The position numbers and the translations under genes were made by a program. This document shows positions 29,217-36,786 of a DNA stretch of 64,000 bases, one piece after another. The notes under the pieces are model-generated. The model had not been told where the DNA came from, ran no database searches, and saw nothing but the letters and a program-made list of their open reading frames with translations. The stretch covers positions 124,001 to 188,000 of the forward strand of contig UBXG01000019.1 in NCBI GenBank assembly GCA_900469475.1, read 5' to 3'. How positions within the stretch are numbered: position 1 is the stretch's first letter; each line of letters starts with the position of its first letter. This DNA is from Hyphomicrobiales bacterium (GTDB lineage: Bacteria; Pseudomonadota; Alphaproteobacteria; Rhizobiales; Rhizobiaceae).

Positions 29217-30422
29217 ATGACCGTGAATACACTGGATTTTGACAAGAGGCCGGAAGATACCCGCGTCGTCGTCGCCATGTCGGGCGGTGTCGACAGCTCT
29301 GTCGTTGCCGGCATTTTGAAGCAGCAGGGCTATGATGTGCTCGGCATTACGCTGCAGCTCTATGATCATGGCGCAGCCGTGCATCGCGCCGGCTCCTGTT
29401 GCGCCGGCCAGGATATCGACGATGCGCGCCGGGTCTGCGAGACGCTCGGCATCCCGCATTACGTGCTCGACTATGAAAAGCGCTTCCGCGAGACGGTGAT
29501 CAATCCCTTCGCCGAGAGCTATGTCGCCGGCGAGACGCCGATCCCCTGCGTGGCCTGCAACCAGACCGTCAAGTTTGCCGACCTTCTGCTGACCGCCAAG
29601 GAGCTCGGCGCCGATGCTCTGGCGACCGGCCACTACATTCGCTCGCGCCCGAACCCATCCGCCGACAATCCCGGCCGCCGCGCGCTTTACCGCCCGGCCG
29701 ATGCCGATCGCGACCAGAGCTACTTCCTCTTTGCCACCACGCAGGAGCAGATCGACTATCTGCGCTTTCCGCTTGGCGGCATGCCGAAGGCCGAGACGCG
29801 CGCGCTTGCCGAGGAAATGGGCCTCGTCGTCGCCAAGAAGGCCGACAGCCAGGACATTTGTTTCGTGCCGCAGGGCAAATATTCCGACGTCATCGCGAAG
29901 CTGAAGCCGAACGCGGCGCTTGCCGGCGAGATCGTCCATCTCGACGGCCGTGTGCTCGGCCAGCACGAGGGCATCCTGCATTACACGATCGGCCAGCGCC
30001 GGGGTATCGGTGTTGCCACAGGCGAGCCGCTTTACGTCGTCTATCTCGACGCCCGCTCGCGCCGTGTCATCGTCGGCCCGAAGGAAGCGCTGGAAACGCA
30101 TCGCGTCTATCTGCGGGATGTCAACTGGCTCGGTGACGAGCCGTTGTTGCAGGCGGCTTCTGGCGAAGGCTTTGCCTGTTTCGCCAAGGTCCGCTCCACC
30201 CGCGCACCGTCGCCGGCTGTACTGCATGCCGATGCCAGCGGCATCTATGTCGACCTCACCGTTGGTGAGGCCGGCGTGGCTCCCGGCCAGGCCTGCGCGC
30301 TCTATTCGGCACCAGGCGACGACGCCCGCGTCTACGGCGGCGGCTTCATTGAGCGTTCGGAACGCGAGCCGACGGCGGAAGTGTCGTTGAAGGCGCTGCT
30401 GACAGGCCCTGTCGCCGCCTGA
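29217..30422 (+). CDS. mnmA: tRNA-specific 2-thiouridylase MnmA
   Basis: MnmA adds sulfur to U34 of tRNA-Lys, Glu and Gln. The 401-residue protein has the PP-loop MSGGVDSSVVAG (about residue 20), the catalytic cysteine in IPCVACNQTVKF (about residue 117) and the second one in DSQDICFVPQGKY (about residue 213). The C-terminal beta domain starts near TIGQRRGIGVA. ATG 29217 (MTVNTLDFDKRPED) is the chosen start; the frame opens at 29151. Confidence 0.93.
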   Translation: MTVNTLDFDKRPEDTRVVVAMSGGVDSSVVAGILKQQGYDVLGITLQLYDHGAAVHRAGSCCAGQDIDDARRVCETLGIPHYVLDYEKRFRETVINPFAESYVAGETPIPCVACNQTVKFADLLLTAKELGADALATGHYIRSRPNPSADNPGRRALYRPADADRDQSYFLFATTQEQIDYLRFPLGGMPKAETRALAEEMGLVVAKKADSQDICFVPQGKYSDVIAKLKPNAALAGEIVHLDGRVLGQHEGILHYTIGQRRGIGVATGEPLYVVYLDARSRRVIVGPKEALETHRVYLRDVNWLGDEPLLQAASGEGFACFAKVRSTRAPSPAVLHADASGIYVDLTVGEAGVAPGQACALYSAPGDDARVYGGGFIERSEREPTAEVSLKALLTGPVAA

Positions 30423-30475
30423 GAGCAGGCGGCGTCGGCATCAAGAGAAAGCACTGATTTTTCCAAATCATCCGC

Positions 30476-30504
30476 TTGACACCATGCCGAACCGCACCTT
30501 ATAA
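30476..30504 (+). promoter_or_regulatory. Sigma-70-type promoter for the tRNA gene
   Basis: TTGACA (30476-30481) and TTATAA (30499-30504) are separated by exactly 17 bp, about 80 bp before the tRNA 5' end. This matches the consensus well. Confidence 0.75.
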
Positions 30505-30556
30505 GCCGCTCAACCGACGAGCTAGCGCTTTCGAGCGGCGGTTCGTTTGACCTTTG

Positions 30557-30579
30557 CATTTGATGTTCAACATCAAATG
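30557..30579. repeat. Perfect 11-bp inverted repeat upstream of tRNA
   Basis: CATTTGATGTT (30557-30567), one C, then AACATCAAATG (30569-30579). It ends 6 bp before the tRNA. It could fold in the precursor transcript or be a protein-binding site. Confidence 0.7.
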
Positions 30580-30585
30580 TGGCGT

Positions 30586-30662
30586 GGCGGAGTAGCTCAG
30601 TAGGTCAGAGCAGAGGAATCATAATCCTTGTGTCGGGGGTTCAAATCCCTCCTCCGCTACCA
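30586..30662 (+). tRNA. tRNA with CAU anticodon (probably tRNA-Met)
   Basis: A full cloverleaf can be drawn: acceptor GGCGGAG with CTCCGCT, D stem GCTC/GAGC, anticodon loop ATCATAA with CAT, T arm GGGGG-TTCAAAT-CCCTC, and encoded CCA. CAT could also be tRNA-Ile2 (lysidine-modified by TilS), but the sequence reads like alphaproteobacterial elongator tRNA-Met. Its 3' 51 bp are repeated at 53005-53055, so this gene is the integration site of the mobile element. Confidence 0.93.
30612..30662 (+). repeat. attL: left 51-bp direct repeat
   Basis: Identical over 51 bp to 53005-53055, from the anticodon stem (AGAGGAATCATAATCC) through the 3' CCA. The copies diverge immediately on both sides. The tRNA stays intact on this side. 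Confidence 0.93.
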
Positions 30663-30783
30663 TCTATCTTCTTGTAAATGCACGGGAAATGGGAGGGCTG
30701 GCCCCCTCCGAGCTTCCCGGCGATGACCGCAATTCGGAATTTGTACCGCCTTGGTACCGATCTGCCGAATTTGGATGTACCGA

Positions 30784-30812
30784 CAAGGATTCGCAACGCA
30801 CCCGAATCCTTG
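30784..30812. promoter_or_regulatory. Candidate integrase arm-type sites, left end
   Basis: CAAGGATTC at 30784-30792 and its reverse complement at 30804-30812, about 120 bp inside attL. The same motif recurs at 31618-31726 and at the right end (52854-52926). Confidence 0.5.
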
Positions 30813-30831
30813 AGATTGTCAACGGAATGCC

Positions 30832-30983
30832 TCGCCGGGGGCCGTCGGTCCCGGTTCCCGCCGGAATGGCGGCGCGAGGCTGAACCTCCTGCGGCGACCC
30901 TCGCTCTGGTCTCGGCATGCGCGAATTCCCGCCGTGACCCTTGCAGGGTCGCTATGCTCACGGCTCCGATATGCTCTTCCCTT
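30832..30983 (+). repeat. Structured element, copy 1
   Basis: Shares CATGCGCGAATTCCCG, GCTATGCTC and TCCGATATGCTC with copy 2 near the mob genes. Between them is a hairpin GACCC(TTGCA)GGGTC enclosed by CCGT and ACGG. The paired bases differ from copy 2 while pairing is kept. ATGCTC occurs twice with a 17-bp period in both copies. Confidence 0.7.
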
Positions 30984-31060
30984 GCGAGGGTTTCTCGCGG
31001 GGCCAGCCCCTGCCGCGCTACGCTAGTCCTCCCCGGTCGGCATGATCCGACAGATCTAGT

Positions 31061-31112
31061 CCAGAGCAGGGCTTTCTGGCGGGCCAATGGCCCTTGTCTA
31101 GTCCTGCTCTGG
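31061..31112. repeat. Two-level inverted repeat
   Basis: CCAGAGCAGG (31061-31070) pairs with CCTGCTCTGG (31103-31112); inside, GGGCC-AAT-GGCCC occupies 31081-31093. No gene flanks it closely. Large nested palindromes of this type can mark origins of transfer or replication, but nothing else confirms that here. Confidence 0.55.
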
Positions 31113-31226
31113 TTGCGGGAGGATTGGGTTGCTCTGGTCTGTCAACGACAATCAGCAGAACCGTGTCACTGACGCTCCCGCTCCACTTCCGCAGATTCTC
31201 ATTGACACCCCTCCCGCTCCGCGGGG

Positions 31227-31344
31227 CCGTTAACTCTTCGATCGCCATCCGATCGACGACCTCGAAAATGACTGCCGAAATCCTGGGTCCGACTCCGGAG
31301 ATTTGCTATAAATCTAGTATTGTCAACGATTTAGGAGAATTTCG
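31227..31344 (+). promoter_or_regulatory. Leader module, copy 1
   Basis: Shares with 32398-32506 the ordered blocks ATCCGATCGACGA, a TGGGYCC-CTCC stretch, GCTATAAAT (possible -10) and TTAGGAGAA(A/T)TTCG directly before the ATG. Confidence 0.6.
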
Positions 31345-31581
31345 ATGGAGACCAAGACCACGACCATCAAAGGCTTGGCGATCGATGTCGTCGTCATCGA
31401 GACAATGCACACGGACGCCGCAGGGATAATCCTCTGGTACGTCGCAACGATCTCCATCCGCGAGCGGAAGACTGGCATCGAGCAGCATGTCCGCAGGACA
31501 CGTGTCCCCGGCTCTGGGCAGGAGCTTGCCCGCGCCGTCCAGCGCATGGGCGTCCGCGCTCTGGATCATCTCGTAGCGTGA
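31345..31581 (+). CDS. Small hypothetical protein
   Basis: 78 residues, no recognised family. The start is supported by TTAGGAG 8 bp before the ATG. The protein is mixed in charge and not membrane-bound (AGIILWYVATISIRERKTGI looks like paired beta strands). It shares its upstream region with the small membrane protein gene at 32507, suggesting the two respond to the same signal. Confidence 0.6.
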   Translation: METKTTTIKGLAIDVVVIETMHTDAAGIILWYVATISIRERKTGIEQHVRRTRVPGSGQELARAVQRMGVRALDHLVA

Positions 31582-31617
31582 CTGAGGACGTGGTTAACGG
31601 CCTGTTACCTGTCGCCG

Positions 31618-31726
31618 CAAGGATTCAACTGAGCGCTGCAAGGATTCGATTTTATCGAGTCCTTTTGCTTGCGCTGGCGGGTCCTTACCGAGCTTTTTCT
31701 GGCAAGGATTCAACCTCGAATCCTTA
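31618..31726. repeat. CAAGGATTC repeat cluster
   Basis: CAAGGATTC at 31618-31626, 31639-31647 and 31703-31711, and inverted GAATCCTTA at 31718-31726 (8 of 9). The motif matches the candidate arm-type sites at both island ends. Confidence 0.6.
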
Positions 31727-31819
31727 GATATTTGTCAACAATATCAATCAGATAATTCTGTTGACGGCTTCCGGAAAATGTGAGCTCAGTGTGTCCGTCA
31801 TCAGCAAGGAGACACTGAA

Positions 31820-32101
31820 ATGACGACCATCACAATCAAGCCGTGGTCTGGCGACATTGCATTCGAGACGGAGGCGACCGCCACCGATGGCCGCTTCCTC
31901 TCGTTATACGCCACCCCTCTCCCAGCCTGTGCATCGGGTCGCTGGTTCTATTCGGTAGACACTCACGAGAACGCGGGCGCCGATAATTTGAGACCCCTTA
32001 CGAAGGAGATCGCCTACAGCAAGGAAGAAGCCTTCGCCGCCGCGGAAGAAGCCGCCAGAAACTGGCTCCGCCCCACCCCCCGACTGGAAGCCGTCGTGTA
32101 A
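31820..32101 (+). CDS. Small hypothetical protein
   Basis: 93 residues with AAGGAG before the ATG. No recognised family. The C-terminal part (TKEIAYSKEEAFAAAEEAARNW) is a likely amphipathic helix; the N-terminal part is beta-like. The next gene starts 16 bp downstream and is probably co-translated. Confidence 0.6.
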   Translation: MTTITIKPWSGDIAFETEATATDGRFLSLYATPLPACASGRWFYSVDTHENAGADNLRPLTKEIAYSKEEAFAAAEEAARNWLRPTPRLEAVV

Positions 32102-32117
32102 ACGAAAGGAAGAGACA

Positions 32118-32372
32118 ATGGACAAGAAAAGAGTGCCGCACATCGACTACAAAGACTTCCCCTTGAACTACGACCGCTACAACCACTTGATGGATGAGCT
32201 CCGCGCTGCGGCGCGCGGTTTCGCCCGGTTGGACGACAAGGGGTGGCCTGGCGCCCGCGACCTCGACAAGCGACTGATGGCGATCTGGTCCGACTTGCAT
32301 GGTGTCTGGGAGACGATCCAGGAAACCGAGCGTCAGATTCTGTACGTCGCTCCTTCGGAGTCGGATGGGTAG
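32118..32372 (+). CDS. Small hypothetical protein
   Basis: 84 residues, mostly helical and charged (LMDELRAAARGFARLDDKGW, LHGVWETIQETERQILYV). The start follows GAAAGGAAGAGACA. No family recognised. It forms a pair with the gene at 31820 and precedes the second copy of the leader module. Confidence 0.6.
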   Translation: MDKKRVPHIDYKDFPLNYDRYNHLMDELRAAARGFARLDDKGWPGARDLDKRLMAIWSDLHGVWETIQETERQILYVAPSESDG

Positions 32373-32397
32373 AGATACCATCCGACCGTCCTGAAGC

Positions 32398-32506
32398 GCC
32401 ATTAAACTTTCGATAGCTATCCGATCGACGATCTCTCTGGAAGCCTGGGCCCGGCTCCCGAAATCGGCTATAAATATCATGTTTTCAGCGTGTTAGGAGA
32501 AATTCG
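32398..32506 (+). promoter_or_regulatory. Leader module, copy 2
   Basis: Carries the same ordered blocks as 31227-31344 (ATCCGATCGACGA, GCTATAAAT, TTAGGAGAAATTCG) and leads into the membrane protein gene at 32507. Confidence 0.6.
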
Positions 32507-32785
32507 ATGAAGAAGCCTATGAAATGGATTGCCCTTGTCGCAATCCTCTATCTGCCGCTGATCTACTTCCTCGTAGCATACATCTTTGCGACGAAGGTTC
32601 CGCACGCGGCGGCGGTCGTCGCAATGGCTCCCTATGCCTGCGGCCTCCTCCTGATTGCATACCTGGTGAAAGGCCATGGAGGCTGGCGCTCCGGGCGCGG
32701 CTTGGTTGCGCTTCCACTGGCCGGGATCGGCTACTCAGGCCTCGCCGTGATTTTCGCGGCTCTCATCACCATGAAATACATCTAA
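32507..32785 (+). CDS. Small membrane protein
   Basis: 92 residues with three predicted transmembrane segments (WIALVAILYLPLIYFLVAYI, AAVVAMAPYACGLLLIAYLV, IGYSGLAVIFAALITMKYI). No family recognised. It begins a run of closely spaced genes that continues to the DotA/TraY-like gene, so a role in an envelope complex is possible but unproven. Confidence 0.62.
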   Translation: MKKPMKWIALVAILYLPLIYFLVAYIFATKVPHAAAVVAMAPYACGLLLIAYLVKGHGGWRSGRGLVALPLAGIGYSGLAVIFAALITMKYI

Positions 32786-32809
32786 AATATCAGATTGGAG
32801 ATATTCGAC

Positions 32810-33070
32810 GTGAATGAACCCTCTTGGCTCGCCCAGATGACAGCGTATGTCGTCAACAATTACTTGGTCGTGTTCCGGTTTGCCGACTGGAGCAACCCGA
32901 CCAAGACAGGAATTCTGACGGCCCTGCTTATCGTCCTCGCCTTTTGCTTCTGGCTGAAATCGCTCGATGCCCGATCCGATGCGAGGCGGACGACGTGGCG
33001 CGCGCTCGTGGTCCTCGTTGGATTCAACATCGGCGTGATCGCGCTGTTTGCTGTTGAAAGATGGACATGA
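32810..33070 (+). CDS. Small membrane protein
   Basis: 86 residues from GTG 32810, which is preceded by TTGGAGATATTCGAC, the same spacing as the start at 32507. Two membrane segments are likely (TGILTALLIVLAFCFWLKS, ALVVLVGFNIGVIALFAVE). It overlaps the next gene by 10 bp. No family recognised. Confidence 0.58.
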   Translation: MNEPSWLAQMTAYVVNNYLVVFRFADWSNPTKTGILTALLIVLAFCFWLKSLDARSDARRTTWRALVVLVGFNIGVIALFAVERWT

Positions 33071-33312
33071 CGATGGAAGTTCGACCAGTAGAGGAACAGG
33101 TGTCGCGGTTCATGGCGTTCGTGGATGCCGAGCAGCTTCCGGGGGATCGCAACAAGTGGGAAGCCTTGTGCCGTCGCGCAGCCGAGACCAACGCCGTCGG
33201 CGCGGCACTTTTTCATAACTTCGTGTTCCATGATCGTCCTGACCTTGAAGAAGCAGAATCCTACGTTGCCCGCTCCGAGGTTATGGCTTCGCTTTCCAGT
33301 CTTTACGGTTGA
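33061..33312 (+). CDS. Small hypothetical protein
   Basis: 83 residues, acidic and helical, soluble. It overlaps the membrane protein gene upstream, which supports its being translated; ATGs at 33061, 33067 and 33073 are all in frame. No family recognised. Confidence 0.5.
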   Translation: MDMTMEVRPVEEQVSRFMAFVDAEQLPGDRNKWEALCRRAAETNAVGAALFHNFVFHDRPDLEEAESYVARSEVMASLSSLYG

Positions 33313-33379
33313 TGCCGCGATTGCGCCTTGCGAGCCGACAGGCGACCCTAGTGCAAAGGATATAGAGAGGAACACGCCG

Positions 33380-33610
33380 ATGCCAGCTCCAGACATAGAG
33401 CTACAGATTTTCACTGGATGCGACGACAAAGGCCCTTCGGGGCCTTTTGCCTTTTCTGCGTCAAAATTTGTGGACGGACTGAATCAGGACCAAATCGCAC
33501 GACTTGCGGCGATCGATGCCGAGCTTGCCGCGCTCCTCAGCAGCGCCCAGATGGACAAGGGCCAGATGCAAACCCTCATCCATGAGGTGCTCGATATGTT
33601 GGGGGTGTGA
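33380..33610 (+). CDS. Small hypothetical protein
   Basis: 76 residues. ATG 33380 is preceded by AGAGAGG; the frame is open further upstream but overlaps the previous gene. The C-terminal half is helical (DQIARLAAIDAELAALLSSA). It ends 1 bp before the next start. No family recognised. Confidence 0.52.
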   Translation: MPAPDIELQIFTGCDDKGPSGPFAFSASKFVDGLNQDQIARLAAIDAELAALLSSAQMDKGQMQTLIHEVLDMLGV

Positions 33611-33611
33611 C

Positions 33612-34253
33612 ATGCGCCCTCGCTTCTCGAAGATCGTGACGAAGGGACAGGCCCGCCAATGGCGCGAGCGTGGCGACGGCCTATGCCGCCGCATGGCTGG
33701 TCGCTTTATGGGGCACGAATGCCTTTGCATCATCATCTTGGATACCTGCCTTCGACGCCGCGACCTAACCATGATCCACGAACGTCCGTTCTTGCGGCGC
33801 TGGCTGTCCCTCTGCGAACCCGGAGTCCTGTTCTACCTTCAGAACATGGAGCAGTCGGGCGACTGGAAGGACCTGAAGAACAGGATTCACGCCATCGCTA
33901 GACGGTCGCATTACACGGTTCCCGATGAAATGCGGAACCTCGCTCGCGAGCGGCTGGCATTCATCGGGGCCGTGTTGCCAGAAGTCTCCGCGATCGGGAG
34001 CTACCTTGAGGGCAATCCAGGCGCTGACTTCATCCCCGATCCCGACGCAACCCCAGATGCGGATAAGGACGGCTCAGGAAGCGGTGACGGCGGTTCCGGC
34101 GGTGGCAAGGCCGGGGGCGCGAACGCCGCTCCTCGGCCCGCTCCGAGCGAAAGCAACGGTGAATTCATTCCGATGGACCCTGACGAACTCGCGGCGCTCC
34201 TCGATGCCGCCGAGGTCGACGACGCGGGGCCGCACATGGGGGCCATGCTATGA
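33612..34253 (+). CDS. Hypothetical protein upstream of DotA/TraY-like gene
   Basis: 213 residues: a basic N-terminus (MRPRFSKIVTKGQARQWRER), a central region with FLRRWLSLCEPGVLFYLQNM, and a glycine/aspartate-rich linker (about residues 145-185) before an acidic tail. Its last codons overlap the start of the DotA/TraY-like gene by 4 bp, so the two are translationally coupled and probably work together. No family recognised. Confidence 0.65.
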   Translation: MRPRFSKIVTKGQARQWRERGDGLCRRMAGRFMGHECLCIIILDTCLRRRDLTMIHERPFLRRWLSLCEPGVLFYLQNMEQSGDWKDLKNRIHAIARRSHYTVPDEMRNLARERLAFIGAVLPEVSAIGSYLEGNPGADFIPDPDATPDADKDGSGSGDGGSGGGKAGGANAAPRPAPSESNGEFIPMDPDELAALLDAAEVDDAGPHMGAML

Positions 34254-36262
34254 CATTCTACGATTTGTGGGCTGAGCCGAGCGCGACGAGCATCGCGTGG
34301 CAGTGGGTCAACACGATTATGCCTTCGGACCTGTCCAGCCCCTGGGGACAGACGTTGTCCGTCTTCGCGTCCGCCCTGACGATGATAGCTACCACCATGC
34401 TTGCGTGGATCACGGTTCAAGGCATCGTCCATAGCGCCTATACGGGCAAGGTCCTGGGCGAGCGGTTTCACCAGATATGGGCTCCGCTGCGGGTCGTTCT
34501 CGGCTTTGGCCTCCTCGTTCCGATCTCAGGCGGTTTCAGCCCGGTCCATGAGACCATAAAGCAAGTGGTCTTGCGGCCCGCGATCAACCTCGCGGACGCG
34601 ACCTGGTTGACGTTTGTCGAGACGGTTGCGAAGGACGGAACGTCGATCATCCCCGTCAGCGCCGGGGGATCGGGGATCGTGTTCGACTTGGCCGAACACG
34701 AAATCTGTCTTGCGGTCGCGCGCGCTGCGGGCGAGCCGTGGGGATATTCCACCCCGCTCCCCCCCGCCAATGGCGAGCTCCATAGCGGGGGGCTGTTCTC
34801 GAATCCCGTTGTCTCCTGGTCCTACGGCGGTGATTGCGGGTCTATGTCCTATACTATGCCCGCCGAGCAGCCCGCCTTTGCGGAAGCTCGACGGAACGCC
34901 ATGGCGGCGCTCGTGACCTCACTTCGGACGAAGGCGGCGACCTATGCCGAAACCTTCAGAGACGGCAAGAGCATCCCGACGCCGGAAGCGGCCATGAACG
35001 CGGTCACGCAATCCATGTTGCCCGCCAGCCTTGCGGCTGAAATCCGTTCGGCTGGTGCGGCATACGACAAAAGGATTTCGGAGGCTGCCGCCGTAGAGGC
35101 TTCGAAAGTCGAATCCGATAGCCGTTCGAAGCTGGTCGATGCCGCGAAGGCACAGGGCTGGATAAATGCCGGATCATACTGGAGTTCGCTGTCTCAGATT
35201 TCGAAACTGACCGTCGCGCTCGCGACGGAGAAGCCCGAGCGGACCGCTCCCCGCCTCGACAAGCTCGCCAGCTTTGAAACTCCCGTTCGGAATGCCCTCG
35301 ATACGCTTCGGGCTCAGATTTCTGGCGAACAGCTTCAGGCGGCTATGGCGGCCGACGACCTAGCAGCGGCCGGGGATGCCAGTGCCGATTTCCTCACGAA
35401 GATTCTCGGGCCCATGTCCCGCGATCTGGGCGAATACCTCTCGAGCTCGAAACCTTCGACAGACCCGATGGGCGACATCATTTCGAGCGGTCATGTCATG
35501 ATCGCGGCAGCAGGGACCGCGATCCTTGGCGGCGCCGCCGTGATGGTCGGGGCAAGCAACTGGTTTGCAGAAGCCCTGGGCGCGAACGGCGCAGCATCGC
35601 ACTTGTTGAGCTGGGCAAATCTTGGAATCGGGGCCCTATGGCTTATCGGAGCCATGAGGGCATATGTCCTACCCTCTATACCATTCCTGTTCATCATCAT
35701 CGCCGCGATCGCTTGGGCGGCGGCGATCTTGGAAGCGATGATTGCTTCCTTGCTGTGGGGGCTGGCTTTTCTGAAGATGGACAACGGCGATTTTATCGGA
35801 GTAGGCCAGCGCCAGGGGATGATGCTTCTCTTCAATCTGGGCCTTCGGCCCGTGCTTGCGGTTCTGTCGCTCTGCGGTGCCTATTTGCTTTTCACAGTGT
35901 CCGTCTCGACGCTCGATTCCCTTTGGGCAACGGCGTTCTTCGGACAGACGGGCGGGCACATCGCTGGGCTGAGCGGCTTGCTCGTGTCGCTCGCGCTGAA
36001 GACATACATTTTATGGGTCATATGCGTGAAGCTCTTCGGCCTCATAGCAAACCTCCCCGATCGCGTTGGGACATGGTTCGACGTTCCGTCGAATGCCCAC
36101 TACGGCGAAGCTGGACACGTCGGCGCTATGGCCGCCGGCGCGGTCGCGCTGGCTTCCAGATCGACGCCCGGAGCAGTCCCGACGAAGGGGCTTTCAAAGG
36201 GTAAGGCGGGCGCGGACGATTCCGAATCCGCGCAGCCGACGCGGATCAGCCGAGGGGGATAA
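34250..36262 (+). CDS. DotA/TraY-like polytopic membrane protein
   Basis: DotA (Legionella) and TraY (IncI plasmids) are inner-membrane parts of type IVB secretion and conjugation systems. This 670-residue protein shows the family N-terminal block: a membrane helix (TMIATTMLAWITVQGIVHSA), then YTGKVLGERFHQIWAPLRVV followed by LGFGLLVPISGG. A long periplasmic region (about residues 105-415) is followed by a cluster of about five C-terminal helices, including PSIPFLFIIIAAIAWAAAIL. No other Dot/Icm or Tra gene is recognisable nearby. In IncI plasmids TraY is the target of entry exclusion, so a stand-alone copy is noteworthy. Confidence 0.8.
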   Translation: MTFYDLWAEPSATSIAWQWVNTIMPSDLSSPWGQTLSVFASALTMIATTMLAWITVQGIVHSAYTGKVLGERFHQIWAPLRVVLGFGLLVPISGGFSPVHETIKQVVLRPAINLADATWLTFVETVAKDGTSIIPVSAGGSGIVFDLAEHEICLAVARAAGEPWGYSTPLPPANGELHSGGLFSNPVVSWSYGGDCGSMSYTMPAEQPAFAEARRNAMAALVTSLRTKAATYAETFRDGKSIPTPEAAMNAVTQSMLPASLAAEIRSAGAAYDKRISEAAAVEASKVESDSRSKLVDAAKAQGWINAGSYWSSLSQISKLTVALATEKPERTAPRLDKLASFETPVRNALDTLRAQISGEQLQAAMAADDLAAAGDASADFLTKILGPMSRDLGEYLSSSKPSTDPMGDIISSGHVMIAAAGTAILGGAAVMVGASNWFAEALGANGAASHLLSWANLGIGALWLIGAMRAYVLPSIPFLFIIIAAIAWAAAILEAMIASLLWGLAFLKMDNGDFIGVGQRQGMMLLFNLGLRPVLAVLSLCGAYLLFTVSVSTLDSLWATAFFGQTGGHIAGLSGLLVSLALKTYILWVICVKLFGLIANLPDRVGTWFDVPSNAHYGEAGHVGAMAAGAVALASRSTPGAVPTKGLSKGKAGADDSESAQPTRISRGG

Positions 36263-36274
36263 TAGCTCCCTGCC

Positions 36275-36336
36275 TCCCTCCCTGTTGTTCCATGTGTCGC
36301 CGGCGGCGACCATGGGAAGGAAACATCAGGGAGGGA
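36275..36336. promoter_or_regulatory. GCCGGC-apex palindrome A
   Basis: CCCTCCCTG (36276-36284) pairs with CAGGGAGGG (36327-36335). Inside is TTCCATG/CATGGGAA and an apex GTCGCC(GGC)GGCGAC. The downstream ribosome-binding site GGAGGG lies in the 3' arm. The apex contains GCCGGC. Confidence 0.75.
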
Positions 36337-36343
36337 ACACCTT

Positions 36344-36775
36344 ATGAAATTGATACCGCTCGCCTTCGTCGGCGCGGCGCTCCTGGTCGGCAATGCCGAG
36401 GCAGGAACGCAAATTCTGTGGCGCTCGTCGACCACAGGGACAATCGCGGCCCCGGCCACGACAGAACCGCCGACAGAGATACCCCCGCCGATCGTCATCC
36501 CGCCATCAGACCCAACGCTGACGCTCTCCTATTCTGGACAGCTCGTCGTCTCGGCCGGCGCGACCGTCTCGCTTTCTCCAGTCGTCTCGAACGGGAGCGG
36601 TCAGTACGCATATTCGCATTTCGAAGCCTTGCCACTCGGCATCACCTTCAACGGATCAACGGGCAAGATCAGCGGTAAGGCTCTCGTGCCTGGAAGCTAT
36701 TCAATCGAGATCGTGGTGACCGACAAGGCGAGCGGCGATTCCACCATGACATCAATCACGCTCATCGTTTCCTGA
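36344..36775 (+). CDS. Secreted protein with Ig-like fold
   Basis: 143 residues: a signal peptide (LIPLAFVGAALLVGNAEA), a Thr/Pro-rich spacer (about residues 30-60) and a domain resembling putative-Ig (He_PIG-type) modules: FEALPLGITFNGSTGKISGK followed by ALVPGSYSIEIVVTDKASG. Such domains mediate contacts outside the cell. Its ribosome-binding site is inside palindrome A. It may be a surface or pilus-associated adhesin. Confidence 0.65.
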   Translation: MKLIPLAFVGAALLVGNAEAGTQILWRSSTTGTIAAPATTEPPTEIPPPIVIPPSDPTLTLSYSGQLVVSAGATVSLSPVVSNGSGQYAYSHFEALPLGITFNGSTGKISGKALVPGSYSIEIVVTDKASGDSTMTSITLIVS

Positions 36776-36786
36776 AGGAGAGAGCC

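Larger units (their letters stand above)
30663..31344 (+). other. Gene-free left end of the island
   Basis: About 680 bp with no credible gene. It holds an inverted pair of CAAGGATTC motifs (30784-30792 and 30804-30812), a structured element shared with 40562-40685, a two-level inverted repeat at 31061-31112, and the leader of the first small gene. Confidence 0.7.

Noticed and set aside
30678..31172. 164-codon open frame at the left end of the island
   Set aside because: No ribosome-binding site or family motif; it runs through the structured element, whose covarying stems explain the sequence better.
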